Below are positions 8,819-18,755 of a stretch of 64,000 bases of DNA, piece by piece (the first letter of the stretch is position 1; every line of letters starts with the position of its first letter). Under the pieces are notes generated by a model. It made no database searches, was not told the DNA's origin, and was given only the letters and a program-made list of their open reading frames with translations. This DNA comes from Brochothrix campestris (GTDB taxonomy: Bacteria > Bacillota > Bacilli > Lactobacillales > Listeriaceae), in assembly GCF_046058945.1 (NCBI RefSeq), contig NZ_CP175511.1, positions 1,550,001-1,614,000 on the forward strand, read 5' to 3'. The position numbers and the translations under genes were made by a program.

Positions 8819-8828
8819 TTGGTACAAT
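8819..8828 (+). promoter_or_regulatory. Extended -10 promoter for recU-ponA
   Basis: TTGGTACAAT contains an extended -10 (TGg-TACAAT, -10 hexamer 8823-8828), 40 bases before the recU start. No good -35 is seen, consistent with an extended -10 promoter. Confidence 0.5.
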
Positions 8829-8867
8829 GAGAATGTATGAGTTATTATAATTGGGAGGAATTTGTGT

Positions 8868-9473
8868 ATGAAAATTAATTACCCAAACGGAAAAAGTTAT
8901 ACACCTTCCACCAACAAAGGCGCTTCAATCGCTCCTAAGATAGTTAGCCATTCCAAACGCGGCATGCGTTTAGAAGATGATCTCAATGATACGAATCGCT
9001 ATTATTTGACGCACAACATCGCTGTCGTTCATAAAAAACCGACACCGATTCGCATCGTTAACGTCCGCTACCCCAGTCGGGCGCAAGCTGTCATTACCGA
9101 GGCTTATTTTTCACAAGCTTCTACAACCGATTACAATGGTGTCTATTTGGGAAAACACCTCGATTTCGAAGCGAAGGAAACGACGAGCACTTCTTCGTTC
9201 CCACTAAAAAACTTTCACGAGCATCAGGTGAAACATATGTTACAGGTACAAAAGCAAGGTGGTATCGCCTTTGTCATCATTCGCTTCACTTCATTAAATG
9301 CCAATTATTTACTAGATATTAGTCAACTTGCTTTTTATTGGCAACGAAAGCTCAACAATGGACGGAAATCTATTTCACTGAGTGAGTTAGATTCAACGGG
9401 CCATGTAGTCAATAGCGGTTATCATCCTCGCTTAGACTATCTTGCCATCGTTAAAACTGTCTATAATTTGTAA
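8868..9473 (+). CDS. recU: Holliday junction resolvase RecU
   Basis: RecU cleaves Holliday junctions and helps branch migration in homologous repair and segregation. The product of about 201 residues starts MKINYPNGKSY with the usual basic N-terminus, has the catalytic PD-(D/E)xK core around TTDYNGVYLGKHLDFEAKET, then FPLKNFHEHQVKHM and the end HPRLDYLAIVK. An upstream ATG at 8862 is in frame, but GGGAGGAATTTGTGT places the better start at 8868. It is followed 19 bases later by the PBP1A gene, a strongly conserved pair in Firmicutes. Confidence 0.95.
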   Translation: MKINYPNGKSYTPSTNKGASIAPKIVSHSKRGMRLEDDLNDTNRYYLTHNIAVVHKKPTPIRIVNVRYPSRAQAVITEAYFSQASTTDYNGVYLGKHLDFEAKETTSTSSFPLKNFHEHQVKHMLQVQKQGGIAFVIIRFTSLNANYLLDISQLAFYWQRKLNNGRKSISLSELDSTGHVVNSGYHPRLDYLAIVKTVYNL

Positions 9474-9492
9474 ACAGAGAGGAACTTTTTAA

Positions 9493-11865
9493 ATGTCAGA
9501 CGAAACGAAATCCCGAGTACAGAAAAAAGCAGCAAACACTAAACAAGCAAAAAGGAAAACAAACAAAAAAACAAATAAACTCTGGACTGTCATTAAAGTT
9601 TTTGTTTTGGCTATCTTAATGGCTACGATAGTCGCCCTTATTGCTGGTTTTGCGCTCTTTAAACATTATACAAGTGATGCACCTAAAATAACCGATGACC
9701 TGTTAGCTGATACGTTATCATCCAAAATTTATGATAGTGATGGTAAAGTTTTTGCTGAACTTGGTACCGAGAAACGTGAACATATCTCTTTAAAGGATAC
9801 GCCAAAAGAATTGACCGACGCTTTAATTTCCGTGGAAGACGTTCGTTTTTACGATCATCATGGCGTCGACCCGATTCGGATTGTCGGCGCTGCAGTAGCC
9901 AATCTGACGGGTGGTTTCGGTTCACAAGGTGGTAGTACCTTAACACAACAAGTAATCAAACTATCGCTTAATAATACTGATGCCACAATTAAGCGTAAAG
10001 CGCAAGAAGCCTACCTTGCAATGGAAATCGAGAAAAAATACAGTAAAGCTGATATTTTAGAAATTTACATCAACAAAGTCTACATGGGGGATAGCATCTA
10101 TGGTATGGCGACTGGTGCGGATCATTTTTACGGTAAACCGCTGAGTGAACTAACTGTGCCTCAGATGGCTCTACTCGTTGGTATTCCTAACAGTCCTAAC
10201 GAATTAAATCCATTTGACCATCCCGAAGATGCTAAAACGCGACGTGATACGGTTCTCGAACGCATGTATCATAATGAGAAAATCACTGCTGCACAACTCG
10301 CAGAATATAAAGCTGTCCCGATCAATAAAGGACTCGTTTCTGAGAAAAGACGCATCGCTTCGATGAATTCACAAACAGATTCAAAATACAACAACTATGT
10401 AACACAAGTCATTAAAGAAGTTCAAGCAAACGGAAAATATGACGTTTACACTGATGGCCTTAAGATTTATACATCACTTGATACATCTGCTCAAAAATAT
10501 GCTGATAAATTAGCTACAACCAATGATATTATTACGTACTCAGATGATCGTCTCACAACTGGTTTTGTCTTTATGGATAGCAGCAATGGACAAATCCTTG
10601 CAATTGGGAGCGGCAATCGTAATTCAAAACAAGATGTTAAACTTGGTTTCAACTTTGCAACCGACATTAACCGTCAACCCGGTTCAACCTTCAAACCGCT
10701 CGCTGATTATGCGCCTGCAATTGAATACTTAAACTGGTCGACAGCACACATCATCGATGATTCCAAATACGAATATAGCAGTGGCGATGAGATTAATAAC
10801 TGGGACCGGCAATATCAAGGCGAAATTTCAATTCGTCAAGCCTTGTATGACTCACGTAACATTCCAGCTTTAAAAACATTACAAGCTGTTGGACTTGAAC
10901 GCTCATTAACGTTCATGGAAAAAATGGGCTTCAGTTTTGACCGCGACAAACTAGGTGAATCGATTTCAATCGGTGCTTATGATAAAGTCAATCCCTTGTT
11001 GCTGACAGGTGGCTATGGCGCACTGGCTAATAACGGTGTTTACAACACACCACATACTGTTAATAAAATCGAAACCCGCCAAGGCGATACCATCAATATG
11101 GAACCGGAAAGCGAACGTGTAATGGAAGCTCATACAGCCTACATGGTAACTGATATGTTAAAAGACACATTAACAAAAGGTACCGGAACTTCCGCTGCTA
11201 TTTATGGACTACCCGCAGCAGGTAAAACAGGAACGACCAACTATACCGATCAAGAGATGACTGACTATGGTATTTCAAGTTCTGAGAGTGTGCCCGATTC
11301 TTGGTTCGCTGGCTATACAACTCGTTATACGATGGGTGTCTGGACTGGATATGAAGAGAAAAAAGTATACTTGTCTAAATACGAACAAAACTATGCAAAA
11401 TTAATTTATCGTGAAATGATGAGCTATATGTCCAGCAAGGTTTCAACAAATGACTTTGTTCAGCCAAACGACGTAGTCAGCCGTAGTATTGCGGCCAAAT
11501 CAAATCCACCACTATTAGCAGCTAAAGGAACGACTGCTGTTACAGAATTGTTTATTGATGGCACACAGCCAACTTCATACGGAGTATCTCCTGTTGATGC
11601 CGAGAAACGTAAGGCGGCAGCTAAGAAAAAAGCTGAAGCTGCCAAACAAAAAGAAAAAGAAGCTGCTCGTTCTTCCACTGCAAAGGAAACGCAAGAACAA
11701 ACTGCAAGTTCAACGTCATCAAGTACAAGCAGTTCAAGCACATCAACATCGAGCAGTTCGACTAGCGCTACGACTCCACCATCTTCAAGTAGTCAATCAG
11801 AGTCGAAAGAAGCCGTCAAAGTTCCTAAACCGCCTACTGATCAAGATAAAAAAAACGATAATTAA
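9493..11865 (+). CDS. ponA: Class A penicillin-binding protein 1A (bifunctional)
   Basis: This membrane enzyme polymerises lipid II into glycan and crosslinks peptides. The 790-residue product has a basic cytoplasmic tail, one membrane segment (about residues 32-57), a GT51 glycosyltransferase domain (VEDVRFYDHHGVD, GSQGGSTLTQQ, KAQEAYLAMEIE; about 75-250) and a transpeptidase domain (STFK at about 402-405, SRN at about 455, KTGTT at about 579). The last 80 residues are Lys/Ala- then Ser/Thr-rich, a low-complexity wall-spanning tail. GAGGAAC lies nine bases before the ATG. It is cotranscribed with recU; GpsB, encoded nearby, is the known adaptor for this class. Confidence 0.96.
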   Translation: MSDETKSRVQKKAANTKQAKRKTNKKTNKLWTVIKVFVLAILMATIVALIAGFALFKHYTSDAPKITDDLLADTLSSKIYDSDGKVFAELGTEKREHISLKDTPKELTDALISVEDVRFYDHHGVDPIRIVGAAVANLTGGFGSQGGSTLTQQVIKLSLNNTDATIKRKAQEAYLAMEIEKKYSKADILEIYINKVYMGDSIYGMATGADHFYGKPLSELTVPQMALLVGIPNSPNELNPFDHPEDAKTRRDTVLERMYHNEKITAAQLAEYKAVPINKGLVSEKRRIASMNSQTDSKYNNYVTQVIKEVQANGKYDVYTDGLKIYTSLDTSAQKYADKLATTNDIITYSDDRLTTGFVFMDSSNGQILAIGSGNRNSKQDVKLGFNFATDINRQPGSTFKPLADYAPAIEYLNWSTAHIIDDSKYEYSSGDEINNWDRQYQGEISIRQALYDSRNIPALKTLQAVGLERSLTFMEKMGFSFDRDKLGESISIGAYDKVNPLLLTGGYGALANNGVYNTPHTVNKIETRQGDTINMEPESERVMEAHTAYMVTDMLKDTLTKGTGTSAAIYGLPAAGKTGTTNYTDQEMTDYGISSSESVPDSWFAGYTTRYTMGVWTGYEEKKVYLSKYEQNYAKLIYREMMSYMSSKVSTNDFVQPNDVVSRSIAAKSNPPLLAAKGTTAVTELFIDGTQPTSYGVSPVDAEKRKAAAKKKAEAAKQKEKEAARSSTAKETQEQTASSTSSSTSSSSTSTSSSSTSATTPPSSSSQSESKEAVKVPKPPTDQDKKNDN

Positions 11866-11869
11866 CAAT

Positions 11870-11904
11870 AAAAGGCCCGTAATCAGTTGATTACGGGCCT
11901 TTTA
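11870..11904. terminator. Bidirectional terminator between ponA and uppP
   Basis: AAAGGCCCGTAATCA and TGATTACGGGCCTTT pair almost perfectly over about 14 bases, with runs of A before and T after. It can end both ponA (plus) and uppP (minus). Confidence 0.93.
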
Positions 11905-11917
11905 TTCGATGCTTTTA

Positions 11918-12736
11918 TTAACGCCAAATCATATAAGCGATGAATACCAGTGCGATGGCAAAGCGGTAATACGCAAAGCCTTTTAAGGTGACTTTACTAA
12001 TTAGTTTCAAGAAAAAGACGATGGCAATCATCGCGACAATGAATGCGACAATTGCACCGACGATAAAGACGGGCACATCACTCATGCTCATTGTATCAAG
12101 TGCTTTAAACACTTTTAAACCGGTCGCTCCAATCATCATTGGCACCGCAATAATAAACGAAAATTCGGCAGCGGTCTTACGTCCAACGCCAACGATTAAC
12201 CCACCAGACATCGTTGACCCTGAACGAGAAAAACCTGGCCACAAAGCAATCAGTTGAAAACAGCCGATGTAAAAGGCTTGACGGTATGATAATTTATCCA
12301 ATGACTCTGATAAATGATTGTTTTTCGCCGCTACTTTTTCGGCGATTAACATTAAAATACCACCCGCGATTAACGCAACAATGACCGTTTGATACGAAAA
12401 TAAATGCTCATCAATCAAGTCATCAAACAATAGACCCGCAATAATCGCTGGAATACAGCCGACGATAACGTGCATTAAATTCAGTTGACCTTGTTTGTTT
12501 TTATACTCACCGGTGCGGACACCTACAACGGCCCATAAACGACGCCAAAAGACGACGACAACCGCCATGATTGAACCGAGTTGAATCACCACTTCAAACG
12601 TATTGATTTGCTTCCAGGTATCCTGTACACCCATCAGTTCTGCTGCTAAAATCATATGGCCGGTTGACGACACAGGTAAAAACTCTGTTAATCCTTCGAC
12701 AATTCCAAGAATAACTGCTACAATCCATAAACTCAT
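11918..12736 (-). CDS. uppP: Undecaprenyl-diphosphatase UppP (BacA)
   Basis: This membrane enzyme dephosphorylates C55-PP to recycle the carrier lipid for wall synthesis and gives bacitracin tolerance. The 272-residue protein has the conserved EGLTEFLPVSSTGHMIL near residue 14 and the second motif WPGFSRSGSTM near residue 165, with about seven or eight membrane segments. Length is typical. It lies downstream of nfo on the same strand, with a terminator hairpin in between. Confidence 0.96.
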   Translation of the reverse strand: MSLWIVAVILGIVEGLTEFLPVSSTGHMILAAELMGVQDTWKQINTFEVVIQLGSIMAVVVVFWRRLWAVVGVRTGEYKNKQGQLNLMHVIVGCIPAIIAGLLFDDLIDEHLFSYQTVIVALIAGGILMLIAEKVAAKNNHLSESLDKLSYRQAFYIGCFQLIALWPGFSRSGSTMSGGLIVGVGRKTAAEFSFIIAVPMMIGATGLKVFKALDTMSMSDVPVFIVGAIVAFIVAMIAIVFFLKLISKVTLKGFAYYRFAIALVFIAYMIWR

Positions 12737-12771
12737 CTGTCTGTTCCTCTTTTCTCTTTTCTCTTTTTAGT

Positions 12772-12808
12772 AAAAATGAAACCACCCTAACGTACGAGTG
12801 GTTGTCAT
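12772..12808 (-). terminator. Terminator behind nfo
   Basis: ATGA-AACCAC and GTGGTT-TCAT pair, followed on the minus strand by TTTTTAC. It ends the cshB-nfo unit ahead of uppP. Confidence 0.7.
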
Positions 12809-12810
12809 TA

Positions 12811-13704
12811 TTATTCAGCTAACACTTTCGCTAAAATATCCGGATCAAATGTTTGTTTTCTAAACATTTCGATTTCTAAACGATAAGGTGCTTTTTTATT
12901 GTTTTTATCTTCACCAACGAACGGTGTTTCTAAAATTTTCGGTAAATGTTGCAGTTGTGGATGGTTAACAATGTAATTAAGGGCGGCAAAACCGATCGTT
13001 CCAAAGCCGATATTGGCATGTCGATCCTTGCCTGCACCACGTTCGTTCTTACTGTCGTTAATATGTAGCACCTTGAGACGATCTAACCCGATGATTTTAT
13101 CGAATTCGTTGAGCACGCCATCAAAGTCTTCTTTAACGTTATAACCCGCATCATTGACGTGACACGTATCCATCGTGACAGATAACTTATCACTATGAGT
13201 AACACCGTCCATAATACGCGCGAGTTCATCGAATGAACGGCCGATTTCAGTGCCTTTTCCCGCCATTGTTTCAAGCGCAATTTGCGCTGTTTGACCAGAG
13301 TGCAACACTTGATTGAGACCTTCGATAATACGCGCAATTCCAACATCTGCACCAGCACCAACGTGAGCACCGGGATGTAAGACGATTTGATTAACGCCTA
13401 ACGCTTCTGTTCGAACGATTTCTTTTGTTAAAAACTCAACTGCTAATTCAAAAGTTGCTGGTTTTGTTGTGTTCGCTAAATTAATAATATATGGGGCATG
13501 CACAACGATGTCGCTCATGCCATATTGCTCGATTAGCGCTTGTCCTTCAGCAATTTTCAAGTCTTCAATCGGCTTACGGCGCGTATTTTGCGGTGCGCCT
13601 GTGTAAACCATAAACGTTGTTTCACCATAACTATGAGCATCTTCTGCTGCTCCAGCATACATTTTCGTCCCGGCCATTGAGACATGTGAGCCAATTTTCA
13701 ACAT
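12811..13704 (-). CDS. nfo: Endonuclease IV (AP endonuclease)
   Basis: This TIM-barrel zinc enzyme cuts 5' of abasic sites in base-excision repair. The 297-residue product has the family landmarks [68 protein letters not shown] and [10 protein letters not shown], covering the metal-binding His, Glu and Asp residues. Length is normal. It starts 14 bases after cshB stops, so the two are likely cotranscribed. Confidence 0.96.
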   Translation of the reverse strand: MLKIGSHVSMAGTKMYAGAAEDAHSYGETTFMVYTGAPQNTRRKPIEDLKIAEGQALIEQYGMSDIVVHAPYIINLANTTKPATFELAVEFLTKEIVRTEALGVNQIVLHPGAHVGAGADVGIARIIEGLNQVLHSGQTAQIALETMAGKGTEIGRSFDELARIMDGVTHSDKLSVTMDTCHVNDAGYNVKEDFDGVLNEFDKIIGLDRLKVLHINDSKNERGAGKDRHANIGFGTIGFAALNYIVNHPQLQHLPKILETPFVGEDKNNKKAPYRLEIEMFRKQTFDPDILAKVLAE

Positions 13705-13718
13705 ACGCTACCTCCTAC

Positions 13719-15062
13719 TTAATTATGTTTACCTTGTGAGTTTTTACCAGCACGGGTACCGGCACGTTTGGCACGTTCTTTATTTTTTTCAATTGCACGG
13801 TTAATCTTTTTCTTATAACCCGGTTTGATGTTCGCTTTCGCTTTTTTAACCATTCCACCGATACGTGCATCAACATCGTCACGTTTTTCTTTACGGAATT
13901 TACGACGGTTACGGTCAGCCATTTGAATCCATTCACCTTTTTTAAGATTTTGGTAAGAAAACTCAACGCCACGTTTTTCAAGCGCCACTAATTTTTCTTC
14001 ATCATCTGGTTCGTAAATTGAGATACTAATACCTTCTTGACCGGCACGACCAGTACGGCCAGCACGGTGAATAAAGAAATCAGGATCATCTGGTAAATTA
14101 TGGTTAATAACATGGCTGGCACCTTCGATGTCAATACCGCGGGCAGCTAAATCAGTTGCTACAACGTATTGATAATCAAGGTTACGAATTTGTTTCATAA
14201 TTCGTTTACGATCACGGGCAGGCACACCACCGTGAATCTTAGCAACATTTACTTGTTTCTCTAACAAGAACGTTGTTAATACGTCAGCTTCTGCCTTCGT
14301 ATTACAGAAAATCAAAGCTAAGAATGGTGTCATCGTTGTCGTAATATCATAAACAAGTTGTTCACGTGATTTCGACTTTAAGTCAACCAAGATATTCGTT
14401 ACTGTTGGCGAAATAATCGCTTCGGGTTGAATATGCGCATAGCGAGGGTTTTCCATGTATTTTTTAAGGAATGGTTTCAATTTCTCTGGAATAGTGGCTG
14501 AGAAAACAAGGATTTGTAATTTTTCAGCTAAACGGCTGGCAATGTTATCAACGTCCTCTAAAAAGCCCATATCTAACATTAAATCGGCTTCATCGACAAC
14601 GAGTGTTGTTGCTGTATAAGCTTCTAATGCTTTTTCACGCATCAAGTCATAAATACGACCTGGTGTACCGACAACGATTTGCGGTTGTGTTTTTAATTGT
14701 CCCATCGCACGTTTTTTATCTGTTCCACCAATCATCAGACGGGTATGAATTTCCGGATCAGATAATTTTGCCATTTGGCGGGCTTCTTCGTAAATTTGCG
14801 AAGCTAACTCACGGCTAGGTGCTGTAATAATCACTTGGACTTCATTCAAGCTTGGGTCAATTTTATCCATTAGAGGGAGTAAATACGTATGTGTTTTACC
14901 TGTCCCTGTTTGTGATTGCCCAATTGCCGACTCTCCACGTTGGATTGTTGGAATTAATTGTTCTTGTATTTTTGTTGGTTTAAAGAATGCCTTTTTAGCA
15001 ATTGCTTCGTTGATAAATGGCTTAAAACCAAAAATATCAAATTTCGTTTTTTTATCTGTCAT
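13719..15062 (-). CDS. cshB: DEAD-box RNA helicase, CshB type
   Basis: An ATP-dependent RNA helicase, likely for ribosome assembly and mRNA handling in the cold. The 447-residue protein has the Q motif (FFKPTKIQEQLIP), motif I QTGTGKTH, PSRELASQ, TPGRIYDL, motif II VVDEADLMLDMGF, motif III FSATIP, and HRAGRTGRAG (motif VI). The C-terminal 70 residues are Lys/Arg-rich, as in CshB. It leads nfo. A small arginine/lysine-rich frame overlapping the 3' end is a shadow. Confidence 0.94.
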   Translation of the reverse strand: MTDKKTKFDIFGFKPFINEAIAKKAFFKPTKIQEQLIPTIQRGESAIGQSQTGTGKTHTYLLPLMDKIDPSLNEVQVIITAPSRELASQIYEEARQMAKLSDPEIHTRLMIGGTDKKRAMGQLKTQPQIVVGTPGRIYDLMREKALEAYTATTLVVDEADLMLDMGFLEDVDNIASRLAEKLQILVFSATIPEKLKPFLKKYMENPRYAHIQPEAIISPTVTNILVDLKSKSREQLVYDITTTMTPFLALIFCNTKAEADVLTTFLLEKQVNVAKIHGGVPARDRKRIMKQIRNLDYQYVVATDLAARGIDIEGASHVINHNLPDDPDFFIHRAGRTGRAGQEGISISIYEPDDEEKLVALEKRGVEFSYQNLKKGEWIQMADRNRRKFRKEKRDDVDARIGGMVKKAKANIKPGYKKKINRAIEKNKERAKRAGTRAGKNSQGKHN

Positions 15063-15283
15063 TCGATTTCTCTCCTTCGTTGCGATTCCTTTACGTTCAT
15101 GATCGCACTACACTCGCTTTTAATTATAACTTATTTTGAGTCAAATGGCTTGTCTTTTCGTACTATTCTCTGGAAAAAGAACACAACCATCGAATGAAAA
15201 CGTTATCTATCGAAAAATTAATTTGAGTTCCCTTGCGATTTAAACCGCTTACAACAGCTATAGATAAGCGATTATTTTTATGC

Positions 15284-15289
15284 TATACT
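15284..15289 (+). promoter_or_regulatory. -10 element for the rpiR-family gene
   Basis: TATACT 25 bases before the ATG at 15314 suggests transcription starting near 15296. That rules out the longer possible coding start at 15233. No clear -35 is visible. Confidence 0.45.
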
Positions 15290-15313
15290 TTTTATAAAAC
15301 CTTAAATGATCGG

Positions 15314-16087
15314 ATGATGATAATGAACTCTGTCTTTTTACACTTACAAAACCATTATGACACGCTCTCAAGTACAGAACAATTAGTCATTGATTTTATG
15401 TTACGCTACCCCGACGCTACCGAACTCAAGCTGAAAATCATCGAAGAACAACTACACGTCAGTGCACCAACTATCGTTCGAGCAATCAAAAAGTTACAGT
15501 TCCCTTCTTTTACAGCGTTTAAATATGCTCTGTTAAATACTAATGCAGATGTTACACCAACAACAACGGAACTTAATTCGTTTGACCAAATCACCGACCT
15601 TATTGAAACTGATTTCACAAAAACAATGGCTATGCTCGATCAAACAAAAATAATCGCAATGGCTGATACACTGTTAACCTGTCGCCGCGTTTTTTGTGTG
15701 GGGATCGGCTCAAGTGCTAGTGTTGCACATACTTTTAATCGCCGACTTAAGAGTGCTGGTTTTTGGTCCAATGAGTACTCCGAAATTTTTCAAATTCGTG
15801 ATATTGCCGACATCATTCAAGCCAACGATGCCATCTTAGTCTTTTCTTTAAGCGGGGCTGAGCCACAAATCATTGATTTCATTTCGTCTTGTAAGGCAAG
15901 TGGTTGCCAAATTTTATCAGTGACTGGCCTCTCTGTCAATCGCCTCAATAACTTAAGTAATCTTGCAATCATGACTCACCAATCATTACAAGGTCGACGC
16001 AAGTATCGCTCACGCTTAATGCTTTCAGTCGCTGCCGAAGTCTTATACGAAACGTTGATGATGCAAAAAAATAATACTCGATCATAA
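15314..16087 (+). CDS. RpiR family sugar-phosphate-sensing transcription regulator
   Basis: The protein of about 257 residues has an N-terminal HTH (LSSTEQLVIDFMLRYPDATELK...VSAPTIVRAIKKL) and a C-terminal SIS domain (VFCVGIGSSASVAHTFNRRLKSAG, ILVFSLSGAEPQIIDF) that binds phosphosugars. It faces the minus-strand PTS/HAD pair end to end; RpiR proteins commonly control such sugar uptake genes, so it probably regulates the PTS genes here (inference). In-frame ATGs at 15314, 15317 and 15323 are all possible; a longer frame from TTG 15233 would begin before the apparent -10 element. Confidence 0.88.
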   Translation: MMIMNSVFLHLQNHYDTLSSTEQLVIDFMLRYPDATELKLKIIEEQLHVSAPTIVRAIKKLQFPSFTAFKYALLNTNADVTPTTTELNSFDQITDLIETDFTKTMAMLDQTKIIAMADTLLTCRRVFCVGIGSSASVAHTFNRRLKSAGFWSNEYSEIFQIRDIADIIQANDAILVFSLSGAEPQIIDFISSCKASGCQILSVTGLSVNRLNNLSNLAIMTHQSLQGRRKYRSRLMLSVAAEVLYETLMMQKNNTRS

Positions 16088-16093
16088 AAATCC

Positions 16094-16127
16094 GAAAAAA
16101 AGTAGCAAACCCTAATGGTTTACTACT
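16094..16127 (-). terminator. Terminator behind the HAD phosphatase gene
   Basis: AAGTAG-AAACC and GGTTT-CTACTT pair, followed on the minus strand by TTTTTTT. It ends the PTS-HAD unit. Confidence 0.8.
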
Positions 16128-16136
16128 TCAGACTGA

Positions 16137-16167
16137 GGTTGTCTCCTTATTGGATACAGCCTTTTTT
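16137..16167 (+). terminator. Terminator behind the rpiR-family gene
   Basis: GGTTGTCTCC and GGATACAGCC pair, followed by TTTTTT on the plus strand. It ends the regulator transcript before it meets the convergent gene. Confidence 0.7.
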
Positions 16168-16168
16168 A

Positions 16169-16927
16169 TTATAGGTAATTACCTAAGCGATGAAAATTAG
16201 AAATGATATAATCAGCAGCAGTCGTCACCTCTGTCACGGTCGTCGTATCACTAATCGCATAAGCTGTATCAGCTTCGACAAACATCGACACATCATTTTC
16301 GGAATCTCCCACTGCGATATATGAAGCAGGATAGTGTTGACGTAAATAGGCAATTGCGTTACCTTTCGTAACATCCGCGGCTGTCACTTCAATTCGACGC
16401 GGGCCACTTTTACAAATTGCTAACGATGGAAACGCCACTTGTAACGCATTCAACACCTCATCAGCTTTAGCAGCCTGTGGTCTAATATTGAGTTTGAAAA
16501 TTTTGCGTGTCGCGATATCGGCATAAGGGTCTTTTGTTGTAATCAGCTCCATATTCCAAAGACGTGTCTGATCAGCTTCACTGTATGTTCCGATACGGAC
16601 TTCACCATCTAAGGCATCAAACAACAATTTCTGTTTTTTAATAAAATCTAACACCTGATTCAATTCGGCTTGAGCAATCGGTTTCTCATAAACAATCGTA
16701 TTATTGACAGCAATGATTGCACCATTAAACCCAATCTTATAAACTGCGAACACTCCCGTTATCGCTTCAACATATCCGATTTCTTTAATTGAACGACCCG
16801 TTGCGATACCAATTTCATACTCTTTACTTAGCGTAATTAACACTGCTTTATCGGTCTGAGTGACAGTCTTTGAGTCCTTCACTAAGGTGCCGTCCAGATC
16901 AGTCATTAGCACTTTTGTTTTTGTCAT
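16169..16927 (-). CDS. HAD-superfamily (Cof-type) sugar phosphatase
   Basis: The 252-residue protein starts with motif I LMTDLDGTLVKDS, has motif II ATGRS, a Cof-type C2 cap, and motif IV VGDSENDVSMFVEAD. Such enzymes dephosphorylate sugar phosphates or similar metabolites; the substrate cannot be read from sequence. It begins three bases after the PTS permease stop, so it is in the same operon and may prevent sugar-phosphate overload (inference). Confidence 0.9.
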   Translation of the reverse strand: MTKTKVLMTDLDGTLVKDSKTVTQTDKAVLITLSKEYEIGIATGRSIKEIGYVEAITGVFAVYKIGFNGAIIAVNNTIVYEKPIAQAELNQVLDFIKKQKLLFDALDGEVRIGTYSEADQTRLWNMELITTKDPYADIATRKIFKLNIRPQAAKADEVLNALQVAFPSLAICKSGPRRIEVTAADVTKGNAIAYLRQHYPASYIAVGDSENDVSMFVEADTAYAISDTTTVTEVTTAADYIISNFHRLGNYL

Positions 16928-16930
16928 CTT

Positions 16931-18604
16931 CTAGTCTCCCATCCCTAGCATGTCTTGGATTTCAATTTTTAATTGGTTAGCGCGACCGCCGTAAATCGAC
17001 TGCATTTGCATACCCGATTGATTAAAACCTAACGCCTCTAGATCACGTTTTATATGTTCACTATCAACTACACTGGCATCTTTTACGTTAATACGTAAAC
17101 GGGTGATACAGGCATCAACTGCTTCGATATTGTCTGCGCCACCATGAGCGGCAATTAAAGCTTCTGCCTGCGTTGTTAAATCAAGTTTTTTACTAATCGC
17201 TTGATTGGCTGCTAGATCTTTTTGTGTTTCAACCCCCATTTTTTTACGGGTCTCATCTTTTCCATGCAAAACAATTGTTGACGGGTCATCTTCACGACCT
17301 GGTGTTTTGAAATTAAACTTTTTAATTACGAATAGGAATACAAAGAAGTACATTGCAAAACAGAATACACCGATGATTGGAAGTAGATACCATTTGGTTC
17401 GCTCGCCTTGTAACACACCATAAATAATAAAGTTAATCAAGCCATGACCAGTCGGTGTTAAAAAGGCTGCACCTAACATATTAGTTACTAATAAGGTGAC
17501 ACCAGCTAGCAGTGCATGAATTGCATATAATGCAGGTGCAATAAATAAGAAGGTGAATTCAAGTGGCTCGGTAATACCTGTTAGGAAAGCTGTCAGTGCA
17601 GCCGTCAATAACAATGAACCCACAATTTTTTTATTTTTAGGTTTTGCTGTCACATACATTGCTAAGGCAGCACCAGCTAACCCAAACATGTTCATTACAA
17701 ATTTCCCAGATGAGAAACGAGTAATCATTGGATCAATCGCGCCATTGCTCCCCAACGCAGCCATGTAAGCATTGACCGTTCCAGCATAATCAACACCATC
17801 GATATTAAAGACACCACCTAGTGGAGTCGTACGTACTGGCCAATTCACACCGTGGTGTAAGCCAAATGGCAATAATAAGCGTTCAATCACACCATAAGCA
17901 AATGTACCGATATAGCCCGATTTTAAAATGAGTTCTGATAAGACGTTAATGCCTTGTTGTAATAAGGGCCAAATAAAAAAGAAACCTACAGCGACAATTG
18001 CCATCACTGGAATAATTAGAATCGGAACTAAGCGTGGACCGCTAAAAAAGCCGAACACCTGTGGAACCTGTATTTTAATCGCGCGTTTATGAACGAGATA
18101 AACGATGACACCCGTAATAATACCACCAAAGACATTGAGATCCATTGTTTGGATACCTAAAACGGTTGTCTGCATACTTTTCGCTATTAAAGCGCTTGCG
18201 TTTTCAGCCGACGTATCGACCAATTTACCACTAGCCGACAATAAAAAATTCAAGGTGTTATGAAGGACTAAAAAGCCAAGTAAACCAGATAAAGCCGCTG
18301 AACCTTTCTCATGTTTCGCTAGGCCAACTGCAACACCGACTGCAAAGACAACCGGTAAGTTATCAAAGGCGACACTGCCTAACATATTAAACATCCCCAT
18401 AATAAATTGGAGGGCTACGTTATTCATCCATGGATACATCGCCATTGTATTTTCATTCGTAAAAGCAGAACCGATACCTTTTAAAATACCAGCAGCTGGC
18501 AATACCGATACTGGTAATAAAAATGACCGACCAAATGTCTCGAAAATATTGAGAAACTGATTTTTTTTTGTTTGTCCTGTTATTGCTTTCCCCAACCTAA
18601 TCAT
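16931..18604 (-). CDS. PTS transporter EIICB, glucose/maltose (MalX-like) family
   Basis: The 557-residue protein has an EIIC membrane domain (about residues 15-430; GLHHGVNWPV, the ITEPLEFTFLF motif, TPTGHGLINF) and a C-terminal EIIB domain (about 465-557) with the phosphorylated cysteine in VDACITRLRINV. There is no EIIA domain, so a separate EIIA-Glc would phosphorylate it. Sequence type suggests maltose, glucose or another alpha-glucoside; the exact sugar is uncertain. AAAGGG abuts the ATG at 18604, so the TTG at 18595, nine bases further on, may be the true start. Operon with the HAD gene; probable control by the facing RpiR protein. Confidence 0.9.
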   Translation of the reverse strand: MIRLGKAITGQTKKNQFLNIFETFGRSFLLPVSVLPAAGILKGIGSAFTNENTMAMYPWMNNVALQFIMGMFNMLGSVAFDNLPVVFAVGVAVGLAKHEKGSAALSGLLGFLVLHNTLNFLLSASGKLVDTSAENASALIAKSMQTTVLGIQTMDLNVFGGIITGVIVYLVHKRAIKIQVPQVFGFFSGPRLVPILIIPVMAIVAVGFFFIWPLLQQGINVLSELILKSGYIGTFAYGVIERLLLPFGLHHGVNWPVRTTPLGGVFNIDGVDYAGTVNAYMAALGSNGAIDPMITRFSSGKFVMNMFGLAGAALAMYVTAKPKNKKIVGSLLLTAALTAFLTGITEPLEFTFLFIAPALYAIHALLAGVTLLVTNMLGAAFLTPTGHGLINFIIYGVLQGERTKWYLLPIIGVFCFAMYFFVFLFVIKKFNFKTPGREDDPSTIVLHGKDETRKKMGVETQKDLAANQAISKKLDLTTQAEALIAAHGGADNIEAVDACITRLRINVKDASVVDSEHIKRDLEALGFNQSGMQMQSIYGGRANQLKIEIQDMLGMGD

Positions 18605-18720
18605 CCCTTTCTATCTGTATTACTTGTTTTAGTTTAGCATTACGACCTTACGATAATAGGAATACTTAAGTTTCTTTTTTATAATATTATTTTTTACGAT
18701 GTGAGTAGTATTATACTCAA

Positions 18721-18755
18721 TAAAAAAAAGAAACCGCTACGGGTTTCTTTTTTTT
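18721..18755. terminator. Terminator behind the ABC exporter operon
   Basis: AAGAAACC and GGTTTCTT pair around a short loop with A and T runs on both sides. It lies right after the ATPase stop codon and can act in both directions. Confidence 0.8.
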